Source: G965267335 sp965267335
GTDB taxonomy: Bacteria; Bacteroidota; Bacteroidia; Cytophagales; JAAEPT01
Direction: 5' to 3'
DNA: 64,000 nucleotides
Assembly (NCBI GenBank): GCA_965267335.1
Contig: OZ253953.1
Location: forward strand, 2,542,001 to 2,606,000
The notes under the pieces are model-generated. The model was given only the letters and a program-made list of their open reading frames with translations. It had not been told where the DNA came from and ran no database searches. Below are positions 45,976 through 54,171 of this stretch, piece after piece; position 1 is the stretch's first letter; every line of letters begins with the position of its first letter. Made by a program: the position numbers and the translations under genes.

Positions 45976-46887
45976 CTATGAAGGAACACCAACGCTATCA
46001 AATAACCCCGCAGCACCAAGTATGCCTGCGTCATTCTTCATTTTAGCCACATCAATGACAAGATCATCTGTATAGTAGGGAGGGAGTAATTCCTTTAATT
46101 TTGAAAAGATCGTTGGCTTGAAAAGATCGGTTGCCGCGGAAACTCCACCACCCAGAAGAATTTTGTTCACATCAAGGATCCTGCATAATCCTACAATGGA
46201 TTCAGCTAGTAGTTCACCGATCCGTTCGTACACATGAATTGAAAATGCATCACCTAATCTGGCGTGCTCAGCGATTGTCTTCATTCTCAAATCATCAGCA
46301 CTCAACGTAGAATCAGGGTAGCTTGATATATTATCTCTGGCATATTGAGTAAGGTGAAAGTGTCCCAGTTCATCTTCTAGCTTTTTTCCTGTACTCACTG
46401 GAATGTGCCCTATTTCGGTTGGATTACCGCGTCCACCTCTGAATAATTGTCCATTGATGAAGGCACCGCAGCCTACACCGGTTCCTAAAGTGATTAGTGC
46501 GAAGTCGGTCAATTCACCGTGCTGACCAAAATTGAACTCCGCAGAAGCAGCACATTTCGCATCGTTTTCAATGGCAAAACGGATATTTGGAAACCGTTCC
46601 GTTAGCATATCGACAATAGGACAATCATCCATGCCTTTGATATTCGGTAATGATATCACCTTTGTTCTTTCGCGATTTAGCAGGCCTGGAAAGCCAATTC
46701 CTACTTCATCAATAGTCGGGTGATTGCTGAGATAAGTGTCTATTGCATCCAGAAGATTTTGAGCAAAACCTTTACCATCTTCCCATCCATTCGTTTCAGG
46801 AGCCGATCGCTCAGTAATAGTGCCATCCTGACTTACAATTCCAAACTTTACGGAAGTTCCTCCGATATCAATACCTAATGTACTCAT
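45976..46887 (-). CDS. ROK family sugar kinase-like protein
   Basis: 303 residues. Phosphate-1 motif GIDIGGTSVKFGIV and the ROK segment ITLGTGVGCGAFINGQLFRGG...TEIGHIPV are clear. The usual zinc site CxCGxxGCxE after the E-x-G-H motif is absent: the segment reads STGKKLEDELGHFH. This occurs in polyphosphate/ATP-type glucomannokinases and some Bacteroidota ROKs. Likely phosphorylates glucose or a related hexose; regulator function is unlikely, as there is no DNA-binding domain. Confidence 0.85.
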   Translation of the reverse strand: MSTLGIDIGGTSVKFGIVSQDGTITERSAPETNGWEDGKGFAQNLLDAIDTYLSNHPTIDEVGIGFPGLLNRERTKVISLPNIKGMDDCPIVDMLTERFPNIRFAIENDAKCAASAEFNFGQHGELTDFALITLGTGVGCGAFINGQLFRGGRGNPTEIGHIPVSTGKKLEDELGHFHLTQYARDNISSYPDSTLSADDLRMKTIAEHARLGDAFSIHVYERIGELLAESIVGLCRILDVNKILLGGGVSAATDLFKPTIFSKLKELLPPYYTDDLVIDVAKMKNDAGILGAAGLFDSVGVPS

Positions 46888-47042
46888 GCTAATAATTTGT
46901 ATCGAAGATACTATTTAACAGCAAAAATGCAATGGAAATCTACCGCTGAGCCTTATATCAAGAAAATTAAGGAATGAATGTAATTGTCGCCCACACGTCA
47001 TAAAAACTGAAACCCTAAAGAGATGTGTTTTGTTAATGGGAC

Positions 47043-47657
47043 ATGGATTTACGAGAAAAATTAAAAGAAGTATTTGGTTCCGGCTATTCTTATGAAGAAT
47101 ATCGAGACTTCACATCAAGATTGTTGGCTGAAGGCAAGACTACGGGCCAAAACCAAAGTGAAGAGATGATTCATTATACCAGACTGAATGATCAACGGAT
47201 GTCCCGACTAGACAAAAAACTAGAACTGGAGACAGAAACCTTGGAAGTTCTTAATGATGTGCCAAGTACGAATTGGCTCGTGATTACTGAACCCTGGTGT
47301 GGCGATGCACCACAGTTGGTTCCCTTATTTTATGCGATGGCTAATGCAGCACCAGATACCACTTTGAGATTGATACTAAGGGATGAAAACCCTGAGGTGA
47401 TGGACCATTTTGAGTATAAAGGCAGTCGGGCAATTCCGGTACTTATTGTGATGGATAAAGATTTTAACGTACTGGGTCGGTGGGGAGCAAGACCTGCTCC
47501 AGCCCAGATTATGGTAGAGGAGTATAAGAAAATGGATCCGAAACCTCCCTACAGTGAGTTGACGGTTCGGCTTCAAAAGTGGTACAATCAGGATAAGACG
47601 AAAACAAGTCAGGAAGAAATTGTAGAGTTGCTTAAGACCTGCGTCACAGTTTCATGA
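47043..47657 (+). CDS. Thioredoxin-family protein
   Basis: 204 residues, no signal peptide. The middle shows a thioredoxin-fold strand-loop (NWLVITEPWCGDAPQLVPLF), where WCGDA has a single Cys in place of CxxC, then a cis-Pro segment (SRAIPVLIVMD). An N-terminal helical extension of ~60 residues is typical of this Bacteroidota group. Because the resolving Cys is lacking, a standard dithiol oxidoreductase role is unlikely. Function unknown, stands alone. Confidence 0.8.
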   Translation: MDLREKLKEVFGSGYSYEEYRDFTSRLLAEGKTTGQNQSEEMIHYTRLNDQRMSRLDKKLELETETLEVLNDVPSTNWLVITEPWCGDAPQLVPLFYAMANAAPDTTLRLILRDENPEVMDHFEYKGSRAIPVLIVMDKDFNVLGRWGARPAPAQIMVEEYKKMDPKPPYSELTVRLQKWYNQDKTKTSQEEIVELLKTCVTVS

Positions 47658-47697
47658 TCAGGGTTGGTGATTGCCTAAAGACAAGCTTTTGAGTTGT

Positions 47698-48036
47698 TTA
47701 AAGAGTTTTGTTAAAGCTAATTGCTTGTTCTACCCAAAAATCGAGGTCATTTTCAGTGTCAATTCCATCGGAGTATACGAATAGAAACCCTTTCATAGGT
47801 TTACCGGTAAAGTCCATTTCCCGGCAGCCGGCCTTTTCCAATAGGTGTTCGTAATTCAATTTACCAACGCGCACCATGATTCGGTCTTCTTTTGTCTTTC
47901 TGTCAATATCGACACCAATACACATCTTCTCATTGACCATGAAAATTAGTCCTCCCATCATTTTCTTTTCTTCAAGTATGGGTTGCTTTGAAAGTCTTTG
48001 TCGGACGCGGTCGGCTAGATATTCGGAGTAGGGCAT
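47698..48036 (-). CDS. TfoX/Sxy N-terminal domain protein
   Basis: 112 residues, covering only the TfoX N-terminal domain: Y-x-E-Y-L...KKMMGGLIFMVNEKMCIGVD and MDFTGKPMKGFLFV near the end. In gamma-proteobacteria the long form controls competence; short Bacteroidota versions are of unknown role. A single-domain protein of this size is normal for the phylum. Confidence 0.85.
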   Translation of the reverse strand: MPYSEYLADRVRQRLSKQPILEEKKMMGGLIFMVNEKMCIGVDIDRKTKEDRIMVRVGKLNYEHLLEKAGCREMDFTGKPMKGFLFVYSDGIDTENDLDFWVEQAISFNKTL

Positions 48037-48042
48037 TTTATT

Positions 48043-48178
48043 AGTTTAAAGTTCATGAGTTAAAAGTTTTTTTAGTTGAAAGCAGCTCAGTTTCTATCTG
48101 GATCGTTAACGTAAAATTACAAGCTTTAAGATTAGCCTCAGGGACTTTGAACTTTAAACTATAAAAAACTTTTAACTC
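48043..48178. repeat. Interleaved inverted repeats in an intergenic region
   Basis: Element A (13 nt, 48043-48055) is the reverse complement of 48148-48160, and element B (16 nt, 48057-48072) is the reverse complement of 48163-48178. The order A-B-A'-B' is interleaved, so the two stems cannot form together without a pseudoknot. B' overlaps the stop codon of the DUF445 gene. Confidence 0.8.
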
Positions 48179-48775
48179 CTAAGAAAGGTACACAATCAAA
48201 AGCTGAATACACCCAATAATAAAGCCTAATACACCACCCAGTATTTCTATGAATTTAAACTCTTTTTTAAGTATACTGTATAATATTTGCTCAAGCTTAT
48301 CAGTGGAAAAGTTAACAACCTTGTCGTAAACGGTCTTTTCTATATCAATATTCTCTTTTGAGCTTTCTACAAAACTTTCAATGACCGAAGGAAGCATAGT
48401 TTCGAACTCAATCATAAGCGTATTTTTGATGGTAGCCTTTGTGTCATCATTTAGGAACATCGCTAACATTGGCATTTTTGCTCCTAACTTATTGTTGAGA
48501 AAGTCGTCTAAATGCTCCTCTATTTTTTGTTTTACGCCATGAAGGTTTTCACCGGACTGTAAGGCGCCACTGATGTCATCGAGAGAGAAGAGTTCATTTG
48601 AAACTATTGAGCCAAGTTTTTCAGCAATGGCCTTTTGGCGTTTAGGAAAAATACCTTGCACATGAAAGAAAAGGATTCTGGTTCTCTTTCGCGGGTGGAA
48701 AAGCATTTTAATGGCCAGGAAATTGGTAAACCAACCAATCAGTGCAGCGATAATCGGTAATGAATAGATCAACAT
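48179..48775 (-). CDS. DUF445 family membrane protein
   Basis: 198 residues. The N-terminal helix with GWFTNFLAIKMLFHP is the DUF445 signature, followed by an amphipathic helical middle (GIFPKRQKAIAEKLG) and a C-terminal membrane helix (GGVLGFIIGCIQLLIVYL). Relatives of this family, such as YheB/YjiN-type proteins, have no firm function; a role at the cell envelope is likely. Divergently transcribed from msrB. Confidence 0.85.
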   Translation of the reverse strand: MLIYSLPIIAALIGWFTNFLAIKMLFHPRKRTRILFFHVQGIFPKRQKAIAEKLGSIVSNELFSLDDISGALQSGENLHGVKQKIEEHLDDFLNNKLGAKMPMLAMFLNDDTKATIKNTLMIEFETMLPSVIESFVESSKENIDIEKTVYDKVVNFSTDKLEQILYSILKKEFKFIEILGGVLGFIIGCIQLLIVYLS

Positions 48776-48850
48776 GACTGCAAATGTAAAAAACTCTTAA
48801 AATAAAGTCATTTGTCAAGTATGCGATAATCCGGGAAACAAGTCTGTTCG

Positions 48851-48858
48851 TATTTTTG
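48851..48858 (+). promoter_or_regulatory. Bacteroidota -7 promoter element
   Basis: TATTTTTG matches TAnnTTTG, 14 bases before the msrB start. Confidence 0.45.
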
Positions 48859-48872
48859 TTAGAAAAGTAAGT

Positions 48873-49391
48873 ATGATGAAGAACTTTTTTTATCTATTCG
48901 CAATAGTTAGCATTTTTACTTCCTGTCGTCAGGTTGATAGTGGAAGTAGTAATGCATTGACAAATAATTTAGGGACAGCTCCAAAACAAAAAGAGATGAG
49001 TTTTAAAGTTGAAAAATCAGAGGAGGAGTGGAAGAAGCAATTGACTCCTGAACAATATCGCATCACCAGAGAAAGTGGAACAGAAAGAGCATTTACTGGT
49101 GAATATTGGGATAATCATAAGGATGGGCAATACAACTGTGTTTGTTGTGGAACTCCTTTGTTTATCTCGGACACTAAATTTGATTCGGGTACAGGATGGC
49201 CTAGTTTTTATCAACCCGCAAGCGATACTGTGATCAATGAAATTGTAGATAAGTCGCATGGTATGGTGAGGACTGAGGTGAGGTGTAAAATTTGTGATGC
49301 ACATTTGGGACATGTCTTCAATGATGGACCACAACCTACGGGATTGAGATATTGCATTAATTCTGCATCTTTGGATTTCAAGAAGGAATAG
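48873..49391 (+). CDS. msrB: Peptide-methionine (R)-S-oxide reductase, lipoprotein form
   Basis: 172 residues. The signal ends SIFTSC (Cys18), so the enzyme is a lipoprotein acting in the periplasm or outer membrane. The MsrB domain (~45-170) shows zinc-binding CVCC and CKIC pairs, FDSGTGWPSF, GHVFNDGPQPTGLRYCINS with the catalytic Cys in RYC. It repairs methionine-R-sulfoxide in proteins. Exported MsrB is common in Bacteroidota. The next small gene starts 6 bases after its stop. Confidence 0.93.
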   Translation: MMKNFFYLFAIVSIFTSCRQVDSGSSNALTNNLGTAPKQKEMSFKVEKSEEEWKKQLTPEQYRITRESGTERAFTGEYWDNHKDGQYNCVCCGTPLFISDTKFDSGTGWPSFYQPASDTVINEIVDKSHGMVRTEVRCKICDAHLGHVFNDGPQPTGLRYCINSASLDFKKE

Positions 49392-49397
49392 TCATCG

Positions 49398-49661
49398 ATG
49401 AATATTATAGAAGAAGCCAAGAAAGAAGCACCTAAAACCTGGAAGTATTTCGAAGATTTTGTCGAGGGTAATTACCCGGAGATCATTGATAAAATAGAGT
49501 TTGATCAGCTTAGTTTTGATTTTCAACTTGGAGTCTACATAGCTTTTTTTAACTCTGTAAGCACCGATGTAGATATCTATAGCACAGAGCAAGATGCACT
49601 CAAGGATGCCGTTATGGAGGCCTTTCGGCAGTATGAAGAGTATTTGTTTTTGGACTCCTGA
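49398..49661 (+). CDS. Small conserved-looking protein
   Basis: 87 residues, acidic, predicted mostly helical (KTWKYFEDFVEGNYPEII...FDFQLGVYIAFFNS). No Cys, no signal peptide and no recognised family. It begins 6 bases after msrB and ends 12 bases before the MtfA-like gene, so the three are probably one operon. Confidence 0.6.
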   Translation: MNIIEEAKKEAPKTWKYFEDFVEGNYPEIIDKIEFDQLSFDFQLGVYIAFFNSVSTDVDIYSTEQDALKDAVMEAFRQYEEYLFLDS

Positions 49662-49673
49662 TCTGCCTATTCC

Positions 49674-50552
49674 ATGGTATATATTGTAATAGCTTTAATA
49701 GTCTGCCTTATGAGTTTCTTTCTTTTCTTCAATGGAAAGAAACCACTTGCAGCTTCTGAGATTGTAATCCCCCCAATATGGAAGACGGTATTGACCGAGC
49801 ACGTCAGCTTTTACAATCAATTGGATGAGGCAGACAAAAGACGCTTTGAAGAAGACTGTTTTCGGTTTTTACACGAGGTAAAAATTACTGGAATAGAAAC
49901 TGATGTTGAGTTAGTTGATCGACTACTAGTAGCAGCAAGTGCGGTGATACCATTTTTCGGCTTTAAAGAGTGGTTGGGATACAGAGGCTTAAAGGAAGTA
50001 ATATTATACCCTTCCGCATTTGATCGTACTTTTCAATTCAATAATCCTGATGAAATCATCACTGGCATGGTTGGTTATGGAGTCATGTCAGGTAAAGTGA
50101 TTTTTTCAAAGCCAGCACTTCGTTTCGGGTTCCAAAACGACCAGGACAAGCACAATGTTGGTATTCATGAGTTTATACACTTATTCGATAAGCAGGATGG
50201 CTTCATTGATGGGATTCCGGCTATATATGATAACCGTCAGTATAGTTTGCCTTGGGTGAATTTTGTAAAAGAAAAGACAAAAGAGATTCTGAAAGACCAA
50301 TCGGATATCAATGACTACGCTAGTTTTAATACTCAGGAATTTTTGGCTGTAGCGGGGGAATATTTTTTTGAGACACCACACTTAATGAAAAAGAAACACC
50401 CTGATTTATATGAAGCGATGTCTGAAATATTCAATCAGGACTTAGCCTCAACAATGAAGAAGTCAAAGCCGAAAAAACGTCAAACGATAGGAAGAAATGC
50501 ACCATGTCCATGCGGGAGCGGCTTGAAGTACAAGAAGTGTTGTTTACGTTAG
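49674..50552 (+). CDS. MtfA-like zinc metallopeptidase with C-terminal SEC-C motif
   Basis: 292 residues. An N-terminal membrane helix (IVIALIVCLMSFFLFF) precedes an M90/MtfA domain with zinc motif HEFIHLFDKQDG and the later Glu ligand in NTQEFLAVAGEYFFE. In E. coli MtfA interacts with the Mlc repressor. The last 20 residues, GRNAPCPCGSGLKYKKCC, form a SEC-C zinc motif as in the tail of SecA, an unusual fusion for this family. Overlaps the convergent ppa gene by 9 bases. Confidence 0.88.
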   Translation: MVYIVIALIVCLMSFFLFFNGKKPLAASEIVIPPIWKTVLTEHVSFYNQLDEADKRRFEEDCFRFLHEVKITGIETDVELVDRLLVAASAVIPFFGFKEWLGYRGLKEVILYPSAFDRTFQFNNPDEIITGMVGYGVMSGKVIFSKPALRFGFQNDQDKHNVGIHEFIHLFDKQDGFIDGIPAIYDNRQYSLPWVNFVKEKTKEILKDQSDINDYASFNTQEFLAVAGEYFFETPHLMKKKHPDLYEAMSEIFNQDLASTMKKSKPKKRQTIGRNAPCPCGSGLKYKKCCLR

Positions 50553-51098
50553 CTGTTTGTTTGGGAATAGTCTTTTATAGTCTACCAAACTCTTCTCTAT
50601 AATCTCTTTAGCCGTTTTAGCATCCTGAAACTCTTCGATCTCTACCGTCTTGTTTTCCAGTTTTTTGTAGTCCTCAAAGAAGTTCTTAAGCTCTTTCAAA
50701 AAGTGGTTGGGCAGTTCTGAGATATCATTCATATGATTGACACTCATGTCATTCTCTGCTACAGCAATAATCTTGTCATCCAGCTCACCACCGTCCAGCA
50801 TGCGCATAACTCCAATTACTTTTGCTGAAACCATACAGAGTGGTACGATGTCTATTTGTGAGAGCACCAGTATGTCCAACGGATCCTTATCATCACAATA
50901 GGACTGAGGAATGAATCCGTAATTGGCAGGGTAGTACATCGAGGAATAGATGACTCTATCCAGTTTTAGAAGGCCTGAGTCCTTGTCAAGTTCGTATTTT
51001 GCCCTAGTGTGTTGAGGGATTTCAATAATGCCGTTAACGAAGTCTGGTGTGTTTTCTCCGGGACTTACGTGGTGCCAGGGGTTGAAGTAGTTTGACAT
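50544..51098 (-). CDS. ppa: Inorganic pyrophosphatase, family I
   Basis: 184 residues. It hydrolyses pyrophosphate in the cytoplasm. Family I motifs: E-I-P...R-A-K-Y-E-L-D-K, YPANYGFIPQSYCDDKDPLDILVLS with the metal-binding Asp residues, and the final E-x-F-x-D-A-K-T-A-K segment typical of bacterial forms. It lies 8 bases after the toxin stop codon on the same strand, so it may be transcribed with the toxin-antitoxin pair as well as from its own promoter. Confidence 0.94.
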   Translation of the reverse strand: MSNYFNPWHHVSPGENTPDFVNGIIEIPQHTRAKYELDKDSGLLKLDRVIYSSMYYPANYGFIPQSYCDDKDPLDILVLSQIDIVPLCMVSAKVIGVMRMLDGGELDDKIIAVAENDMSVNHMNDISELPNHFLKELKNFFEDYKKLENKTVEIEEFQDAKTAKEIIEKSLVDYKRLFPNKQLT

Positions 51099-51106
51099 GA
51101 TATCTA

Positions 51107-51400
51107 TTATAAATCTAAATTAAGTCTCCTTGCACTTTGGTGAACAGAAAGAATATCTATCTGTTTTGAATGAACAATTTTATAAATCATTCTGTAGTTA
51201 CCGAGAATTAGTTCTCTTATCATTTGATTATTTATTTCAGGAACTACTCTCCCTGTCTTTGGATTTTGATGCAAAATCGTAACACAGTCAAAAAATCTGT
51301 GTACCTGTATTTCTGCGTACCTTTTAGAATCTTTAGAAATGAAACTAGCTATTTGTTCGATATCGCGGATTGATTGTGGGGTCCAATTTATTTCAACCAC
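51107..51400 (-). CDS. RelE/ParE family toxin
   Basis: 97 residues. Pattern of ParE-type toxins: I-N-W-T-P-Q-S-I-R-D-I-E-Q-I-A at the start, then a C-terminal core NPKTGRVVPEINNQMIRELILGNYRMIYKIV and a final I-x-I-L-S-V-H-Q-S-A-R-R. ParE toxins inhibit gyrase and RelE cleaves mRNA; the target here cannot be told. Its start overlaps the antitoxin gene by 13 bases, giving translational coupling with antitoxin first. Confidence 0.88.
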   Translation of the reverse strand: MVEINWTPQSIRDIEQIASFISKDSKRYAEIQVHRFFDCVTILHQNPKTGRVVPEINNQMIRELILGNYRMIYKIVHSKQIDILSVHQSARRLNLDL

Positions 51401-51570
51401 TTTTTAAGTCTGTTTTTTGCTTCATTGGTTGAATAAACGTTTCCTTTTTCAGAATCGAGCAAGCCAGACTCAATTTTCTGTAAAAGCATAACTCTGTCCA
51501 TCAGTTCCTCTACAGAAAATTTGGACGGAAGGTCTTGAAGTGATTTTAAAAGTTGTTCTTTCGAAAGCAT
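51388..51570 (-). CDS. Putative antitoxin of the ParE-type pair
   Basis: 60 residues, MLSKEQLLKSLQDLP...LKKWLK, with a helical F-S-V-E-E-L-M-D-R-V-M-L-L-Q-K-I-E-x-G-L segment and a basic C-terminus. It is the gene before the toxin and overlaps it. The sequence resembles the short Phd/DinJ-less antitoxins of Bacteroidota, but the DNA-binding class is not obvious. The identification as antitoxin rests mainly on position and size. Confidence 0.75.
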   Translation of the reverse strand: MLSKEQLLKSLQDLPSKFSVEELMDRVMLLQKIESGLLDSEKGNVYSTNEAKNRLKKWLK

Positions 51571-51604
51571 AGTATAAATATAACGAATATTGATAGATGT
51601 CGGT

Positions 51605-54094
51605 TCAATCCTTATTCTTCTTTTTCACGCCCCTCACAGCCTCAGCTTCCCAGGGATTATCTGGCCATGAGTGTTTAGGGTAACGGGCTTTCATATCTTT
51701 CTTTACTTCGAAATAAGCGTTATCCCAAAAGCTTCGAAGATCAGAGGTAATCTGCACTTGCTTGAACCCGGGAGACAATAAGTGCATAAGTACTGGAGTT
51801 TTTCCTTCATTAACCTTTGGTGTATCCGCCATACCGAATACTTCCTGTAATCTTACCGCCAGGATGGGTGCGCTGCCATTGGCCTTATAGTCCAGTTTGA
51901 TGTTAGACCCGCTCGGTACTTCAATTGTTTTTGGTGCCAGTTTGTTCAAGGACTGTTGTTTATCGAAGTCCAGTGAGTGATGAAGTACATCCAGTAAATC
52001 AATCTTTTTCAAATCCGCAGGTTTTTTAACTCCTGCCAGGTAAGGTGATAACCATTCCTTACAAGTCAATAGCAGCGTAGCGGTACTGACATCCGGCCAG
52101 CCTTCGGTGGGTCTCCACTTTTTTAGGCTTAGCACTCTGTGCTGCCATTGAATCACTTCTTTGTCGAAGTTAAGCAGTTGTTCGCCTTCTTTTTTGAGGG
52201 CATCACAAATGGCGTCAATCAGGTGCGACTCATCAGGGTCGGGTAGAGGGGTTGACTTGAGAACGATGTTACCGATCCTCATGTCTTTGGTTGCCTGTAA
52301 TCCTCCGTCTTCTGTATCCCAGGTGATTACTTCCAGCTCCTTGACCATTGTAGCCAGGTCTTGTGGATTGAGGGGGGACGCAAGGAAGATTTTACCCATA
52401 CCATCTCTGGCATCGAGATGTGCAACCGCCAGCCAGGCTTCGTGTGCCAAATCATCTTTGTGGCCAGCCATAGCGTAGCGACCATTAGCGAGTTGAAACT
52501 GTGCATTGTTACCGGGACGTGCACAGGCGATTCTCTCAGGGTAAGTGTGGGTGAGGAGCACTCCGGTTTCAAAGTCATCAACAGGACTATTATCCGGTTC
52601 TATGTTAAATAACTTTCTGTAAGACTGTGCTATCTTTTCGATTCGTCCAAATTTTTTCCCCTTACCAGAATCACTTCGATATCTTCTCAGTGCTTCAATG
52701 CGCTTATTGATATCAATTCCTGCCTCTCTTGGAAGAGGATCACGCTCTTCCAGCAATGCTGCTATATCCGTAGCAAGTTCTAATAAGTCGTTTTCTTCTG
52801 CACGGATCAGCATATGTGCAATTCTTGGGTGACATGGCAATTGGTACATACGTTTACCATGTTCGGTGATCTTGCCATTCTCGAGTGCTTCTAATTGATG
52901 GAGCAGTTCACTCGCCTGAGCCACTGCCCCTTTAGGTGGTGGATTGAGCCAGGTAAGTTGTTCGACATCAATAACTCCCCAATGGGCCATATCAAGCACC
53001 AAAGCTGCGAGGTCGGCCTCCATAATCTCAGGGGTTCGGTGATCGGCTAGTCTTTCGTGTGTAGCCAGGGACCACATACGATAGCACGTTCCGGGAGAAA
53101 GTCGCCCTGCCCGGCCTGCACGCTGATCAGCTGAGTCCTTCGAAATCCTGACCGTTTCCAGTCTTGAAAGTCCTGATTTTGGGTCAAATTTTTGTGTTCT
53201 ACCGAAGCCTGAATCGACCACTACTGTAATACCCTCAATCGTTAAACTTGTCTCAGCAATTGAGGTGGCGAGAACTACTTTTCTTCGACCTTCTTTGTTC
53301 GGCATTATGGCCGACCTTTGTTTGTGGTAAGGTAATACCCCATATAGTGGATGGATGACAAAGCCCCTCAATTCTTTTCGTAGTATTTCCTCACACTTTA
53401 ATATTTCTCCCTGCCCCGGAAGAAAAACGAGAATATCTCCCTCTTGCTCCTTGGTCGCCTTGATGACCGTCCGAGCGGTAAGTTCAGCCATCATATATTC
53501 GTCTTGCTGCCCGGTATACTTAATATCCACTGGGTATTGACGTCCTTTGCTTTCGACAGCAGGAGCACCTAACAGACTGGTCAGCTCCGGCATATCCAGT
53601 GTTGCTGACATGATCACGATCTTCAAATCTTGCCGAAGTACTTGTTGTGCCTCCCGGCAAAGGGCCATAGCCACGTCTGCATGAATACTACGTTCATGGA
53701 ATTCGTCAAAGATGACCAGAGCAACGCCTTGCAGCTCGTTATCACTTTGGATCATCCGGGTGAGAATTCCCTCGGTAACTACTTCAATTTTGGTCTGTTC
53801 TGATACCTTGTTTTCAAAGCGAATTCTGTATCCGATGGTATTTCCAACTTCATCTCCAATCAACTCTGATAATCTGGAAGCAATGGATTTTGCAGCTAAC
53901 CTTCTTGGTTCCAGCATGATGATTTTTTGATTACCTAACCATGATTCATTAAGTAAGGCGAGAGGCAGAAGGGTACTTTTTCCTGCACCAGGAGGGGCGT
54001 GGACTATTAATGTGCTGTTTTCGGCAAGTTGCTTTTTGACTTCGTCAATGATTTCAACTACAGGCAGATCAATTTTATAAGGGTCGAATGACAT
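51605..54094 (-). CDS. hrpB: ATP-dependent RNA helicase HrpB
   Basis: 829 residues, full length. DEAH/DExH motifs: APPGAGKSTLLP (Walker A), DEFHER (DExH box), SATLD, TSIAETSLTI and QRAGRAGR. The helicase core is followed by HA2-like and C-terminal HrpB domains ending with an ~SWPDNPWEAEA... tail and lysines. HrpB is a DExH helicase of unclear cellular role. Starts near the promoter region of the SIMPL gene in divergent orientation (77-bp gap). The TA genes lie directly downstream (34 bases). Confidence 0.93.
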   Translation of the reverse strand: MSFDPYKIDLPVVEIIDEVKKQLAENSTLIVHAPPGAGKSTLLPLALLNESWLGNQKIIMLEPRRLAAKSIASRLSELIGDEVGNTIGYRIRFENKVSEQTKIEVVTEGILTRMIQSDNELQGVALVIFDEFHERSIHADVAMALCREAQQVLRQDLKIVIMSATLDMPELTSLLGAPAVESKGRQYPVDIKYTGQQDEYMMAELTARTVIKATKEQEGDILVFLPGQGEILKCEEILRKELRGFVIHPLYGVLPYHKQRSAIMPNKEGRRKVVLATSIAETSLTIEGITVVVDSGFGRTQKFDPKSGLSRLETVRISKDSADQRAGRAGRLSPGTCYRMWSLATHERLADHRTPEIMEADLAALVLDMAHWGVIDVEQLTWLNPPPKGAVAQASELLHQLEALENGKITEHGKRMYQLPCHPRIAHMLIRAEENDLLELATDIAALLEERDPLPREAGIDINKRIEALRRYRSDSGKGKKFGRIEKIAQSYRKLFNIEPDNSPVDDFETGVLLTHTYPERIACARPGNNAQFQLANGRYAMAGHKDDLAHEAWLAVAHLDARDGMGKIFLASPLNPQDLATMVKELEVITWDTEDGGLQATKDMRIGNIVLKSTPLPDPDESHLIDAICDALKKEGEQLLNFDKEVIQWQHRVLSLKKWRPTEGWPDVSTATLLLTCKEWLSPYLAGVKKPADLKKIDLLDVLHHSLDFDKQQSLNKLAPKTIEVPSGSNIKLDYKANGSAPILAVRLQEVFGMADTPKVNEGKTPVLMHLLSPGFKQVQITSDLRSFWDNAYFEVKKDMKARYPKHSWPDNPWEAEAVRGVKKKNKD

Positions 54095-54171
54095 ATAGCT
54101 GCGAAGTTAGTTATTTGAACCAATTTAATCGTGACTTGTACCGACTTGTAATTATTAAACAACTAACGATT

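Noticed and set aside
40171..46887. An energy-metabolism operon of P-type ATPase, PEP synthase and ROK kinase
   Set aside because: Gene directions alternate and spacings are large or convergent, so there is no operon; the neighbours seem unrelated.
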